From: DATADD01 sp046262355
GTDB taxonomy: Bacteria; Actinomycetota; CADDZG01; WHSQ01
Length of the DNA stretch: 40,666 nt
Direction of reading: 5' to 3'
Assembly: GCA_046262355.1 (NCBI GenBank)
Contig: JBHEMX010000009.1
Span: 1 to 40,666 of the forward strand
Both the position numbers and the translations under genes were made by a program. The notes below the pieces were generated by a model. That model ran no database searches, was not told the DNA's origin, and saw nothing but the letters and a program-made list of their open reading frames with translations. Of this stretch, positions 1-8,823 are shown piece by piece (positions within the stretch are counted from its first letter, which is position 1; each line of letters opens with the position of its first letter).

Positions 1-164
1 CTAGTGCTCCTGCGCGGAAGTAACGTCAGCAACCAGGGCGGCACTGCGCGGTGAGGGCAAGGCGCGAGGAGTCGTGCGTACCCGCAGGGTACGTGCGCGA
101 CGAGCAACGCAGCCATCGCCGATGCAGGGGCGTTCTGGGGCGACGGGACTTACGCAAAGGTGCA
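1..164. other. Left-edge non-coding stretch with a short inverted repeat
   Basis: No convincing gene lies between the window edge and the end of pckA. A 7-bp perfect inverted repeat (CGTACCC / GGGTACG, 3-base loop) at about 77-93 lies 70-90 bases beyond the pckA stop on its downstream side. It could be part of a transcription terminator, but no U-run follows on the minus strand, so this is a weak inference. Confidence 0.3.
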
Positions 165-1742
165 CTACGTTAGCTCTGGTCCCGCGCCTTCTACGCCGGC
201 CGGCACGGCGCCCGCGAAGCTCTCGAAGTTCTTCTGGAAGCGCTGGGCGAGTGCGCGCGCCTGAGCCTCGTACGCATCCTCGCTGGCCCACGTCGAGCGT
301 GGATCGAGCACCTGATCGGGTACCCCCGGACACGACACGGGCACATCGAGATTGAAGATCGGATCACGTTTGGTTGCGATCTCGTCGAGAGCGCCTTCCG
401 TCGCAGCCCTCACGATCCGCCGCGTGGTCGCGAGATCGATGCGCTGCCCCTCTCCGTAGGGACCCCCGGTCCAGCCGGTGTTGACCATGAAGACCTTCGC
501 GCCGTGACGGTCGATCCTTTCGGCCAGCATCTCGGCATACGTGACCGGAGGAAGCGGCAGGAAAGGCGCGCCGAAGCAAGTCGAGAAGGTCGCTTCCGGC
601 TCGGCTCCGAGGCCGACCTCCGTGCCCGCCAGCTTCGAGGTGAACCCCGACAAGAAGTGATACATCGCGCCCTTGCGCTCAAGTACGGAGACCGGCGGGA
701 GCACCCCGAAGGCATCGGCCGTGAGGAAGACAACGGAGGAGGCGTGACCCGCTCGTCCTTCCTCGACGAAGCCGGGGATGAACTCAAGAGGATAGACGGC
801 TCGGGTGTTCTCGGTCAGCGAGCCGTCGTCGTAGAGCTCGTTGCGCCCGCCGTCCAAGACGACGTTCTCGAGCATCGAGCCGAACCCGATCGCTGCGTAG
901 ATCTGCGGCTCCTTCTCGGCCGAGAGGTCGATGCACTTCGCATAGCACCCACCCTCGAGATTGAAGATTCCGTTATCCGACCAGCCGTGTTCGTCATCGC
1001 CTATCAGCGCCCTTCCTTCGTCGGCCGAAAGGGTGGTCTTTCCCGTCCCAGAGAGACCGAAGAACAGTGCCACCCGGCCTTGTGGGTCAATGTTCGCCGA
1101 GCAATGCATGGTCAGCACGCCGGCCATCGGCAGGAGATAGTTGGCGGCCGAGAAGATCGACTTCTTCATCTCTCCTGCATATTCCGTCCCGCAGATCAGA
1201 ACCTTGCGGCGCTCGAGGTCCAGGCCGACGAAGGTGCTCGAGCGCGTACCATCGCGTGCGGGTAGGGGTTCGAACGTCGGTGCCGAGACGAGAGTGAACT
1301 CGGGTTCGAACGTCGCAAGCTCACGTGGATCCGGTCGCCGGAAGAGTTGCCGGGCGAACAACGCATGCCACGCATACTCCGCGATCACGCGGACCTTGAT
1401 CGTGTGGGCGGGATCGGCTCCCACGTACCCGTCGACCACGAACAGCTCCCGTCCGTCGAGATGGACCTGGGCTCGCACCAGCAGTGCATCGAACGCCTCC
1501 ACATCGATGGGCTGATTGAACCCACCCCAGTCGATGTGACCTCTCGACGCCCCATGAGCAACGATGAAACGGTCCTTGGGAGAGCGGCCGGTGTGTGCGC
1601 CGGTGTAAGCGGCGAGTGCCCCAGAACGTGCGAGCTTCGACTCACCCCGCGCCACAGAGATCTCGATCAGCTCCGGCACACTGAGGTTCCACCGCCACGC
1701 AGCGCCGGCGGAGGAACCATCCGATGAAAGAGTCGCTTCCAT
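165..1742 (-). CDS. pckA: Phosphoenolpyruvate carboxykinase (ATP)
   Basis: Cytosolic gluconeogenic enzyme converting oxaloacetate plus ATP to phosphoenolpyruvate, CO2 and ADP. The 525-residue product has the family's usual length. Visible motifs are RSPKDRF (about 53-59), the kinase-1a P-loop GLSGTGKTTLS (229-239) and the metal-binding GDDEH stretch (248-252). These mark the ATP-dependent family; GTP-dependent PEPCK has a different P-loop. The start at 1742 is chosen because a perfect AGGAGG lies a few bases upstream; an in-frame upstream ATG at 1811 would add 23 residues of non-family sequence. It is transcribed in the same direction as lutABC but separated from lutC by about 190 bases. Gluconeogenesis beside lactate oxidation makes metabolic sense, though co-transcription is not shown. 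Confidence 0.97.
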   Translation of the reverse strand: MEATLSSDGSSAGAAWRWNLSVPELIEISVARGESKLARSGALAAYTGAHTGRSPKDRFIVAHGASRGHIDWGGFNQPIDVEAFDALLVRAQVHLDGRELFVVDGYVGADPAHTIKVRVIAEYAWHALFARQLFRRPDPRELATFEPEFTLVSAPTFEPLPARDGTRSSTFVGLDLERRKVLICGTEYAGEMKKSIFSAANYLLPMAGVLTMHCSANIDPQGRVALFFGLSGTGKTTLSADEGRALIGDDEHGWSDNGIFNLEGGCYAKCIDLSAEKEPQIYAAIGFGSMLENVVLDGGRNELYDDGSLTENTRAVYPLEFIPGFVEEGRAGHASSVVFLTADAFGVLPPVSVLERKGAMYHFLSGFTSKLAGTEVGLGAEPEATFSTCFGAPFLPLPPVTYAEMLAERIDRHGAKVFMVNTGWTGGPYGEGQRIDLATTRRIVRAATEGALDEIATKRDPIFNLDVPVSCPGVPDQVLDPRSTWASEDAYEAQARALAQRFQKNFESFAGAVPAGVEGAGPELT

Positions 1743-1935
1743 CAAGGCCTCCTGATTCGCGGTTGTCCCGTGCCCGCAGACGGGATGACGACGCCCCTTC
1801 AAGCGCTCCATCGAGAGGCGCTGTATGGGTAGTGATGTCTCTCCGTCGGCGCCCGTGTACCGTCGAGCATGACTGAGGATAGTCCGAGTATCGCCGCCGC
1901 GCCCGACGCTCCGATCGAAGAGCAGTGTGGGCGCG

Positions 1936-2574
1936 CTAGGCGCCGGGCGTTACGACGATCACATGCGCCGCCTTCGGGCCGTGAACCCCCGTGACGAGCT
2001 CGTTCTCGATGTCTCCCGACTTGCTGGGCCCGGTCGCCACGACGAGATTGGAGGGGCGTTCCGGCAACGACGCGATGCATTCGAACAGCTCGGCGATCGA
2101 CCCCAGGAGGCGTGAGGCCGGCAGGATCGCGACGTGCACCGTCGGGAGCAGGCTCGGCGCCCTTCCGCCGGGCGGAGCGGACGTCAGCAGGACGCTGCCC
2201 GTCTCCGCCACGCCCCACAACGCCGAGGTGACGCCGACGTCCGCGGCCGCCGCGTCCTCGCGCGTGACGTCCGGCCACGACAGCACGCGTCCCCCGACCT
2301 CGCCCACGACCTCATCGACGATCGCGGGGACGCCGTCCTCGCGAGCGACGAGAACGAGCGGGCGCTGGTGAGCGGCAAGGATGTCGCGGAGGCTGGACGC
2401 GACCCCCGATTCGTCGCAACGGTGGAAGAAGCCGCCGGCGGCCGCCAGCTCGAGCCCGAAGCGCTCGAGGAGGTCGTCGACGTCGGCCCGCCAGTCCGGC
2501 GGGACGTCGACCTGCGTCTTCTCCACGCCATCGAGGCCGGAGCGGACCCGCCGGAGGAAGTCCTCTTTGCGCAT
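1936..2574 (-). CDS. lutC: LutC-like lactate utilization protein (LUD domain)
   Basis: Third subunit of the LutABC L-lactate oxidation system that delivers pyruvate. The 212-residue protein carries the LUD fold, seen from the conserved GVTSALWGVAETGSVLL segment and the C-terminal GPSKSGDIE..VTGVHGPKAAHVIVV region typical of LutC/YkgG. The start at 2574 overlaps the lutB stop in a TGATG junction, so translation is coupled. An open frame extends to 2886, but that part is a shadow of lutB. It is last in the lutA-lutB-lutC order. Family assignment is secure; the substrate is inferred from family and gene order. Confidence 0.93.
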   Translation of the reverse strand: MRKEDFLRRVRSGLDGVEKTQVDVPPDWRADVDDLLERFGLELAAAGGFFHRCDESGVASSLRDILAAHQRPLVLVAREDGVPAIVDEVVGEVGGRVLSWPDVTREDAAAADVGVTSALWGVAETGSVLLTSAPPGGRAPSLLPTVHVAILPASRLLGSIAELFECIASLPERPSNLVVATGPSKSGDIENELVTGVHGPKAAHVIVVTPGA

Positions 2575-3980
2575 CAGCTCGCCCGCTTGCGCCTCGAGCG
2601 GTCGCCGGGCCGCGGGAAACCGGGGAACGTGCGCCCGCGCGTCCAGCGCGACAGGACCGGCAGAGGGAGCCGGCGCAGCGAACGCCCACCGGTCACCCGG
2701 CCCAGCAAGCTGCCGAGCGTCGTGAACGCCTTGAATCTCCCCGGGGTCGCCCAGGCGAGCGACCAAGAGCGGTAGGCAGCCCGCTCCGGAGCGCTTGCGG
2801 CGTCGTGCGCGTAGTCCTGCCTCAGGTGGAGGAGGAGATCGTGCAGTGGGATCCTCACGGGACATACCTCGCTGCAGGCGGCGCATAGCGTCGAGGCATG
2901 GGCGAGCTCCGCGGCCTCATGGGTGCCTTTCAACAAGGGGGTTATGACCGCGCCGATCGGACCCGAATACACCGGGTCGTACGCGTATCCGCCGACCTGG
3001 CGGAAGACCGGACAGACGTTGACGCACGCGCTGCAGCGGATGCAACGCAGTGCGGACTGATACCTCGTCCCAAGGATGTTCGAGCGCCCGTTGTCGAGGA
3101 TGACCAGGTGACTCTCCTCGGGCCCGTCGCTCTCGTTCGCTCTGCGCGGTCCGTGCAGCAGCGAGGTGTACTGGGACATCTTCTGGCCGGTGTTGCTGCG
3201 GGCGAGAAGGCTCAACATCACCGCGAGCTGCTCGAAGTCCCACACGATCCGTTCCATGCCCATGATCGCCACGTGCGTGCGCGGCATCGACGTGCTGAGA
3301 CGGCCGTTGCCCTCATTCGTAACGAGGCACAGCGTTCCCGCGTCTGCTATCCCGAAGTTGACCCCCGAGACGCCCAGCCCTGCCCTCAAGAAGCGCGCGC
3401 GCAGGTCGGCACGAGCGAACGCAGTCAAGGCTGCGGCGTCGTTGGGCAAGGCCTCGCCCGCGGCGCGCGAGAGAACCTCAGTGATGTCTTCCTTGGACTT
3501 GTGAACCGCCGGGGCAAGGATGTGGCTCGGTGGTTCGCCGGCCAGCTGGACTATGTACTGACCGAGGTCCGTCTCGATCGGCTCGATCCCCGCATCCGAG
3601 AACGCCTCATTGAGCTCTATCTCCTCTGAGACCATCGACTTGGACTTGACAGCTTCGGTCGCCCCCACCTCGCGCGCGAGCGACACCACGTAGTCGCGCG
3701 CCTCTTTCGCGTCCGCCGCAAAGAAAACCTTCCCCCCCGCAGCCTCCCACGTCTCCGCCAGCCGTTCGAGATGCTCCGCGAGGCGCGACACGTTGAAATC
3801 GCGGATCTGTGCCGCAAGTGTGCGCAGACCTTCGGGATCTTTGAGCGTCGCCATACCTGCGATCCGGGCCGCCGCGTTGCGGTCGACCGCGATGCCGATG
3901 GTCGAGGCCAAGCGCGGTTGCTCCAACGACACGCGCGCGCGCGTCTCGAATGACTCTGAATAGTCGTAAGGGAACGTCAT
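2574..3980 (-). CDS. lutB: LutB-like iron-sulfur lactate utilization protein
   Basis: Iron-sulfur subunit of the LutABC complex that oxidises L-lactate to pyruvate. The 468-residue protein combines an N-terminal LUD domain (about 60-300) with a ferredoxin-like region holding two cysteine clusters: C313, C316, C319 and C323 (CIRCSACVNVCP) and C366, C369, C373 (CAACSEVCP). Seven of the eight cluster cysteines fall in these two groups, consistent with 4Fe-4S binding. The start ATG at 3980 overlaps the lutA stop by 4 bases, and its stop overlaps lutC, so the three genes form one translationally coupled operon. Length and domain order match the family. Confidence 0.95.
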   Translation of the reverse strand: MTFPYDYSESFETRARVSLEQPRLASTIGIAVDRNAAARIAGMATLKDPEGLRTLAAQIRDFNVSRLAEHLERLAETWEAAGGKVFFAADAKEARDYVVSLAREVGATEAVKSKSMVSEEIELNEAFSDAGIEPIETDLGQYIVQLAGEPPSHILAPAVHKSKEDITEVLSRAAGEALPNDAAALTAFARADLRARFLRAGLGVSGVNFGIADAGTLCLVTNEGNGRLSTSMPRTHVAIMGMERIVWDFEQLAVMLSLLARSNTGQKMSQYTSLLHGPRRANESDGPEESHLVILDNGRSNILGTRYQSALRCIRCSACVNVCPVFRQVGGYAYDPVYSGPIGAVITPLLKGTHEAAELAHASTLCAACSEVCPVRIPLHDLLLHLRQDYAHDAASAPERAAYRSWSLAWATPGRFKAFTTLGSLLGRVTGGRSLRRLPLPVLSRWTRGRTFPGFPRPGDRSRRKRAS

Positions 3981-4711
3981 CCCTCTCGGCCATCCATCGC
4001 CTCATCGAGGATCTCGGCGATGTAACGGCCCTGGAGCGCGATCCCGCGCGCCTCTGCGCGTCCGCATACCTGCATGAGGCAGCCGAGATCGGACGCAACG
4101 ACCTCATCCGCTCCATGGTCGACGACGTCGTTGACCTTCTCGTCGGCCATGGCGGACGAGAGCTCGGGGTACCGGATCGAGAATGTTCCTCCGAACCCGC
4201 AACAGCGCCCCTGCGCCGCAAGCCGCGTCACCTCGACACCTCCAACCGCGTCGAGGAGCTCCCGCGGCTCGTCCGATCGCCCAAGCCCTCGCAGCATGTG
4301 ACAGGAATCGTGATACACGACCGAGCGCTCATCGTGAGCCTTCAGCGCTCCGAGCGCATCCACCCCGACCTCCTCTGCCACGAAGGACGCAAACTCGCGC
4401 GCGCGTCCTGCGACGCCGCGCGCAGCCTCCTCTCTCTCGGTGCCCTCGAACAACTCCGGCCAGTAGTGAGAGACCATCGCACTGCAGGAACCCGAGCAGA
4501 TGACCACGGGCTCGTCGCCCTCCAGGGCGTCGAGCGCTCCGGCGGCCACACGGCGCGCGTCGTCGACGTGGCCCGAGTTCCACGCAGGCTGGCCGCAGCA
4601 GACGGCGCCCCGCCTCATGTCCACCTCGAGCCCGGCGCGCTCCAACACCCGGCGCGCCGCCCCCGCGGCGCGCGGGAACAGCAACGACGCGAGACACGTG
4701 GGGAACAACAC
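3977..4711 (-). CDS. lutA: LutA-like (Fe-S)-binding CCG-domain protein
   Basis: First subunit of the LutABC lactate oxidation system, of the heterodisulfide-reductase-subunit-B-like CCG family. Two CCG-type motifs are visible (CCGQPAWNSGH and CCGFGGTFS), with CSGSCSAM and YHDSCHMLRGLG between them, as expected for cysteine-rich Fe-S or disulfide chemistry. The GTG start at 4711 gives 244 residues beginning MLFPTCL. Family members usually have three or four residues before this point, and the upstream codons encode TKVV after a CTG at 4723 preceded by GAGG, so initiation slightly upstream is possible. A stop closes the frame at about 4763. It overlaps lutB by 4 bases. Confidence 0.93.
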   Translation of the reverse strand: MLFPTCLASLLFPRAAGAARRVLERAGLEVDMRRGAVCCGQPAWNSGHVDDARRVAAGALDALEGDEPVVICSGSCSAMVSHYWPELFEGTEREEAARGVAGRAREFASFVAEEVGVDALGALKAHDERSVVYHDSCHMLRGLGRSDEPRELLDAVGGVEVTRLAAQGRCCGFGGTFSIRYPELSSAMADEKVNDVVDHGADEVVASDLGCLMQVCGRAEARGIALQGRYIAEILDEAMDGREG

Positions 4712-4875
4712 GACCTTCGTCAGCTCAACCTCTTCTCTCTCGGTCTTCGCGACCAGAGCAGCCTACGACCGCAGGCATGGTCGGGGAGCCGCAGTCGGCG
4801 CAGGCACCGACGCACTCACAGGGATCGAGCGTCTCCGAGGGTAGTGCACATCCTCCAGCCGGTGGGAGAGGTCTG

Positions 4876-5265
4876 CTAGACGGACCCTTCGTCGGCACTC
4901 CTGGGAACCTCACGCCCACGGCCGTCGCCGTGCCCCAAGGTTGGGTCGAGGGCGACGGCCACGGCCACGGGGCCGTCGTGCGAGATGGAAACCGCGATCT
5001 CGCGCGCGCCGACCCGGGCGCGGGGAGCGCCGTCTGCGCGCCGCGCTATCTCGATGCGCGCGCCCCAAGCGGCCAGCGAACCGAGGCGCAGCGCCTTGAT
5101 CACGGCCTCCTTGGCCGCGAGCGTCCCCGCGAGCCGTAGGACCGGATCGGGCGCGGCCCGGCAGTAGTCGCGTTCGGCACGGGTGAACAGCCTCCGCTCC
5201 AGCGCCGGCGTGCGCTGCAGAGCTGCCCTGAAGCGAGCTATGTCGACGACATCGACCCCGATCAC
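4876..5265 (-). CDS. acpS: Holo-[acyl-carrier-protein] synthase
   Basis: Transfers the 4'-phosphopantetheine arm of CoA to the serine of acyl carrier protein. The 129-residue product starts at a GTG at 5265 and shows the family signature at once: GVDVVDIARF (Mg-binding Asp), then AAKEAVIKAL (Glu and Lys), and the C-terminal SISHDGPVAVAVAL strand. Length agrees with bacterial AcpS. The open frame continues upstream to 5469, but that part is antisense to fabF and has no family similarity. There is no good Shine-Dalgarno; the gene starts 46 bases after fabF, so it is probably read as the last gene of the fatty-acid operon, where its substrate AcpP is also encoded. Confidence 0.93.
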   Translation of the reverse strand: MIGVDVVDIARFRAALQRTPALERRLFTRAERDYCRAAPDPVLRLAGTLAAKEAVIKALRLGSLAAWGARIEIARRADGAPRARVGAREIAVSISHDGPVAVAVALDPTLGHGDGRGREVPRSADEGSV

Positions 5266-5311
5266 CGTGCGGGTACCAGGCGACGTTGAGGAGGTCGCGC
5301 CGACCGGTCGG

Positions 5312-6541
5312 TTAGACCGCGCGGAGGGCGAGGCAAGCATTCTGCCCGCCGAAACCGAAAGAGTTCGACAGAGCGAAGCGCACCTCGTGCTCGCGCGGGC
5401 CCTCGGCGACGTAATCGAGGTCGCACTCGGGGTCCGGATGCGTGAGATTGATCGTCGACGGCACGACACCCTTGTCTATGGCGAGCGTCGTGACCGCCGC
5501 CTCGATGGCGCCGGCCGCGCCGAGCATGTGGCCGGTCTGTGACTTCGTCGAGGACACCGGCACCCGCTTCGCCTCGACGCCGAGCGTGTCCTTGAGCGCG
5601 ATCGTCTCGACGCGGTCGTTGAAAGGCGTGCTCGTGCCGTGAGCGTTGACGTAGTCGACCATGTCCGGGGTCGCGCCGGCGTCCGCGAGCGCGGCTCGCA
5701 TCGCGAGCGATGCTCCGTGGCCCTCCGGATCCGGCTGGGTAACGTGATGAGCGTCCGCAGATGCACCGTAGCCGACGATCTCCGCAAGTGCCTGGACCCC
5801 TCTGCGCTCGGCCGCCTCTTTGCTCTCGAGCACGAGGACGCAGGCTCCCTCGGCACACACGAACCCGTCCCTGTCCGCATCGAACGGGCGGCTGGCGAGC
5901 TCGGGCTCGTCGTTGCGGCGCGACAGCGCTCCCATGCGCGCGAAGGCCGAGACCGTGAGTGGCGTGATCGCCGCCTCGCTGCCTCCGGTGAGCATCGCGT
6001 CGCAGAGGCCGTGCTTGATGTAGCGGTAGGCCTCTCCAACCGCGTGCGCGCCGGTCGCACAGGCAGAGGTCGGCGCGAAGTTGGGACCGAAGACGCGGAA
6101 CTTCATGGCTATCGCTCCCGCGGCCGCGTTGGGCATGAGCTTCGGAACCATGAAAGGGCTCACTCGCCGCGCCCCGCCCTCGAGGAAGGCGGCGTGCTCG
6201 CGTTCTATGGTGGACAGGCCGCCGATGCCCGACCCGACGATCACGCCGATCCTTTGAGGATCCTGTAGCTCCGAGCAGCGCGCGACGTCCCACGCAAATC
6301 CGGCCGCGGCGACGGCCATCTGCGCATAGCGATCCATGCGCGAGGCCTCACGCGGCGAGACGTATGCAGAGGGGTCGAAGTCCGGCACCTCGCACGCGAT
6401 CCGAACGGGAAGCGCGGACGCGTCGAACGCCTCGATCGAGCGCGCGCCGGAGCGCCCGGTCATGAGCGCGTCCCAGAAGGCCTCGACGCCCGTTCCGAGC
6501 GGCGAGACGATGCCGATGCCGGTGATCACAACCTGCGTCAT
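5312..6541 (-). CDS. fabF: Beta-ketoacyl-ACP synthase II
   Basis: Condensing enzyme of type II fatty-acid elongation, joining acyl-ACP with malonyl-ACP. The 409-residue protein has the catalytic triad expected for KAS II: C161 in TSACATGAHAVGE, H301 in VNAHGTSTPFND and H338 in SQTGHMLGAAG. The N-terminus VVITGIGIVSPLG and the C-terminal SFGFGGQNACLAL are typical of the family. Its ATG at 6541 overlaps the acpP stop by 4 bases, so the ACP and its elongation synthase are translationally coupled, as in many bacterial fab clusters. No anomalies were seen. Confidence 0.97.
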   Translation of the reverse strand: MTQVVITGIGIVSPLGTGVEAFWDALMTGRSGARSIEAFDASALPVRIACEVPDFDPSAYVSPREASRMDRYAQMAVAAAGFAWDVARCSELQDPQRIGVIVGSGIGGLSTIEREHAAFLEGGARRVSPFMVPKLMPNAAAGAIAMKFRVFGPNFAPTSACATGAHAVGEAYRYIKHGLCDAMLTGGSEAAITPLTVSAFARMGALSRRNDEPELASRPFDADRDGFVCAEGACVLVLESKEAAERRGVQALAEIVGYGASADAHHVTQPDPEGHGASLAMRAALADAGATPDMVDYVNAHGTSTPFNDRVETIALKDTLGVEAKRVPVSSTKSQTGHMLGAAGAIEAAVTTLAIDKGVVPSTINLTHPDPECDLDYVAEGPREHEVRFALSNSFGFGGQNACLALRAV

Positions 6542-6792
6542 GTCCCTACGGACATCTTCTTCTCGATGAGCGTCATCGCGTCCCCGACGGTCGCTACGCC
6601 CTCGAGCTCGGTGTCCGGGATCTCGATCCCGAAGCGCTCCTCGAGACCGAGGGTCAGCTCGACCGTGTCGAGGGAGTCAAGACCGAGATCCTTCGCGAGG
6701 TCGGCCTGCTCCGAAACGTCGCCGGCCTCGATCCCGCGCTGGCTCAGGTGCTCCTTGATCGCGTCCAGGATCTCGGCTCTCTTCTCTGCCAT
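6538..6792 (-). CDS. acpP: Acyl carrier protein
   Basis: Small acidic carrier of growing acyl chains. The 84-residue product carries the phosphopantetheine attachment motif DLGLDSLDTVEL with the serine at S40, followed by the acidic recognition helix LEERFGIEIPD. A purine-rich ribosome site (GAAGGA region) precedes the ATG at 6792. It lies 15 bases after fabG and overlaps fabF by 4 bases. AcpS at the end of the same operon is the likely activating enzyme. Confidence 0.97.
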   Translation of the reverse strand: MAEKRAEILDAIKEHLSQRGIEAGDVSEQADLAKDLGLDSLDTVELTLGLEERFGIEIPDTELEGVATVGDAMTLIEKKMSVGT

Positions 6793-6807
6793 CGCAAACT
6801 CCTTCCT

Positions 6808-7551
6808 TCAGGAGGTAAGCCCTCCGTCGGTGACGAACACGCCGCCCGTGATGTAGGCGGCCTCTTCCGAGCATAGGAACTTGACTGTGTTGGCGACATC
6901 TTGTGGCGTCCCGGGCTTGCGCTGCGGTATCTCGGCCACCATCTCGTCGAAGCGGTCCCCGAGGTTCGTCGTCAGCTCCGTCGCGATGAGGCCGGGGGCA
7001 ACGGCGTTGACGGTGATCCCCTTGACCGCAACCTCTTTCGCGAGCGTCTTGGTGAGCCCGATCACGCCTGCTTTGGCGGCCGAGTAGTTGACCTGCCCCG
7101 GGCTCCCGCGCAGCCCGGCGATCGACGAGATGTTGACGATCCGTCCCCAGCGCCCTCGCAGCATCGACTTCAGCGCGCGCCGGCAGCAGTAGAACGTGCC
7201 CGAGAGGTTGATGCGCAGGATGCTCTCCCACGAGTCGTCGGACATGCCCAGCGCGAGCCCGTCGGCGCGCGTGCCCGCGTTGTTCACGAGCACCTTCACG
7301 GGCCCGAGCGCGTCCTCGATCTCGGCGAAGAAGCGCTGCACCTCGCCGGGGTCGCCGACATCGGCCTGTACGCAGATGCCCTCGCCACCCGCTTCCTCGA
7401 TCAACGTCAGCGTCTCCTTCGCCTCGTCGCCGCGTGACATGTAGTTCACGGCGACGGGATGCCCGAGCCCGGCGAGCTCGAGCGCGACGGCCCGCCCGAT
7501 ACCGCGCGACGCGCCGGTGACGAGCGCGACGCGATCACCCACGGATCTCAC
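6808..7551 (-). CDS. fabG: 3-oxoacyl-ACP reductase (SDR family)
   Basis: NADPH-dependent reduction of 3-oxoacyl-ACP in fatty-acid elongation. The 247-residue protein is a classical short-chain dehydrogenase: the glycine-rich GASRGIG (13-19), NNAG (90-93), catalytic serine in NISSIAG (142-143) and Y156-x3-K160. The C-terminal YITGGVFVTDGGLTS is typical of FabG. The frame opens with GTG at 7551, 17 bases inside the end of fabH; a second GTG at 7542 is an equally plausible start. Being embedded between fabH and acpP makes the fatty-acid role much more likely than another SDR function. Confidence 0.95.
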   Translation of the reverse strand: MRSVGDRVALVTGASRGIGRAVALELAGLGHPVAVNYMSRGDEAKETLTLIEEAGGEGICVQADVGDPGEVQRFFAEIEDALGPVKVLVNNAGTRADGLALGMSDDSWESILRINLSGTFYCCRRALKSMLRGRWGRIVNISSIAGLRGSPGQVNYSAAKAGVIGLTKTLAKEVAVKGITVNAVAPGLIATELTTNLGDRFDEMVAEIPQRKPGTPQDVANTVKFLCSEEAAYITGGVFVTDGGLTS

Positions 7552-8530
7552 CGGCCAACGCGAGGGATGCCCCCTCGTCCACCGGCGCTCCCCACTGCAG
7601 GACGCCCGTGCCCCAGGTGAAGCCTGCTCCGAAAGTCGTCACCACAACGCAGTCGTCGTCCCCGAGGCGACCCGCATCGGCGGCCTCGCCGAGCGCGATC
7701 GGGATCGATGCGGCAGAGGTATTCCCGAGGTAGGCGATGTTGAGCGCGACCTTGTCGGCGGCGATCCCCAGGCGCGCGCCTACCGCCTCGAGGATGCGCG
7801 CGTTGGCCTGGTGCGCGACGAGCAGGTCGACATCGCTCACGGTCAATCCCGCACAGGCAAGCGTGTCCTGAACGGATGCCGTCATGCCCTCCACGGCGCG
7901 CCTGTAGACCTCACGACCCTGCATCTCGATGAGGCCGGTGGCCGCGGGGATCCACAGAAGCTCCGGCTGTGAGCCCTCGGAGCCGAGCTGCCACGGCCCG
8001 AGGCGCGTGGGCCCCTCCTTAGCCTCCAGGACCAAGGCTCCGGCGCCGTCGCCGAAGATCACGCAACTCTTGGGATCCGAGTAGTCGGTCACCGTGGTCA
8101 GCACGTCGGCGCCGATGACCAGCACGCGTCGAGCGGCGCGCGCGTCGATCAACGCGCTCGCCTGGGCGAGCGCGTAGACGAAGCCGGAGCATGCCGCATT
8201 GAGATCGTAAGCCGCGGCGTTCGGCGCGCCGAGGGCATGCTGCACCAACGGCGCGGTCGCAGGCATCTTGAGATCCGGCGTGCACGTCGCCAGAACGATC
8301 ATGTTGAGGTCCTCGGGGGCGAGGCGCGCGCGCTCGAGCGCGGCCGCGCCGGCCGCGATCGCCAGCGAGGAAGTCGTCTCACCGGGCCCGACCACGCGAC
8401 GCGAGCGGATCCCGGTCCGCTCGAAGATCCACTCATCGGTGAGGCCGAGCTGCGGGGCGAGTTCCTCGTTCGTCAGCTCGCGCGTAGGCAGGGCGGTCCC
8501 CCATCCGGTGACCGCCGCTCCCGTCAGCAA
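7535..8530 (-). CDS. fabH: Beta-ketoacyl-ACP synthase III
   Basis: Initiates fatty-acid synthesis by condensing a starter acyl-CoA with malonyl-ACP. The catalytic triad is visible: C114 in NAACSGFVYA, H240 in VAHQANARIL and N270 in AYLGNTSAAS. A TTG at 8530, overlapping the stop of the preceding gene, gives 331 residues, the usual length. The open frame runs upstream to 8680 but that part is a shadow of the biotinyl-like gene. No strong ribosome site is seen, so translation probably depends on coupling to the upstream stop. Whether it prefers acetyl- or branched starters cannot be read from the sequence. Confidence 0.94.
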   Translation of the reverse strand: MLTGAAVTGWGTALPTRELTNEELAPQLGLTDEWIFERTGIRSRRVVGPGETTSSLAIAAGAAALERARLAPEDLNMIVLATCTPDLKMPATAPLVQHALGAPNAAAYDLNAACSGFVYALAQASALIDARAARRVLVIGADVLTTVTDYSDPKSCVIFGDGAGALVLEAKEGPTRLGPWQLGSEGSQPELLWIPAATGLIEMQGREVYRRAVEGMTASVQDTLACAGLTVSDVDLLVAHQANARILEAVGARLGIAADKVALNIAYLGNTSAASIPIALGEAADAGRLGDDDCVVVTTFGAGFTWGTGVLQWGAPVDEGASLALAGEIRG

Positions 8531-8823
8531 CTGCGAACCCAGAAGAGCGCCTCCCCCTCTCGAACGGGCTGGCCGGGAAGCGCCAGCATGCCCATCATCC
8601 ACCCGCGGAAGGGAGACCGGACCTCGATCCTGTTGCTGCCGCTGTGCACCTCGGCCACCGGCTGACCCGGCTCCACCCACTCCCCCTCGCTCGTGAACAC
8701 CTCCGGGGGAAGCGGCAGAAAGCGGCCGGAACAGGGCGCCACCACGACGCGCTCCGGGATCATCGTCACCTCGGGGACCGTGGCGGTCTCCGCCTGGGCC
8801 GTGGCTGCGAGGACCTCACGCAC
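8524..8823 (-). CDS. Small biotinyl/lipoyl-like domain protein lacking any lysine
   Basis: A 99-residue protein starting at GTG 8823, with a strong GGAGGTGG ribosome site 7-8 bases upstream that lies inside the 3' end of fabD. The body resembles a biotinyl/lipoyl carrier domain: a strand-turn pattern with APCSGRF, then EGEWVEPGQPVAEV, and a matching second half RSPFRGWMMGMLALPGQPVREGEALFWV. At the position where biotin carrier proteins have EAMKM, it has HSGSNR, and the whole protein contains no lysine. It therefore cannot carry biotin or lipoate on lysine. The position between fabD and fabH suggests a structural or regulatory role in acyl-chain initiation, which is inference. It is not the accC/accB system, which is absent here. 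Confidence 0.8.
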   Translation of the reverse strand: MREVLAATAQAETATVPEVTMIPERVVVAPCSGRFLPLPPEVFTSEGEWVEPGQPVAEVHSGSNRIEVRSPFRGWMMGMLALPGQPVREGEALFWVRSC

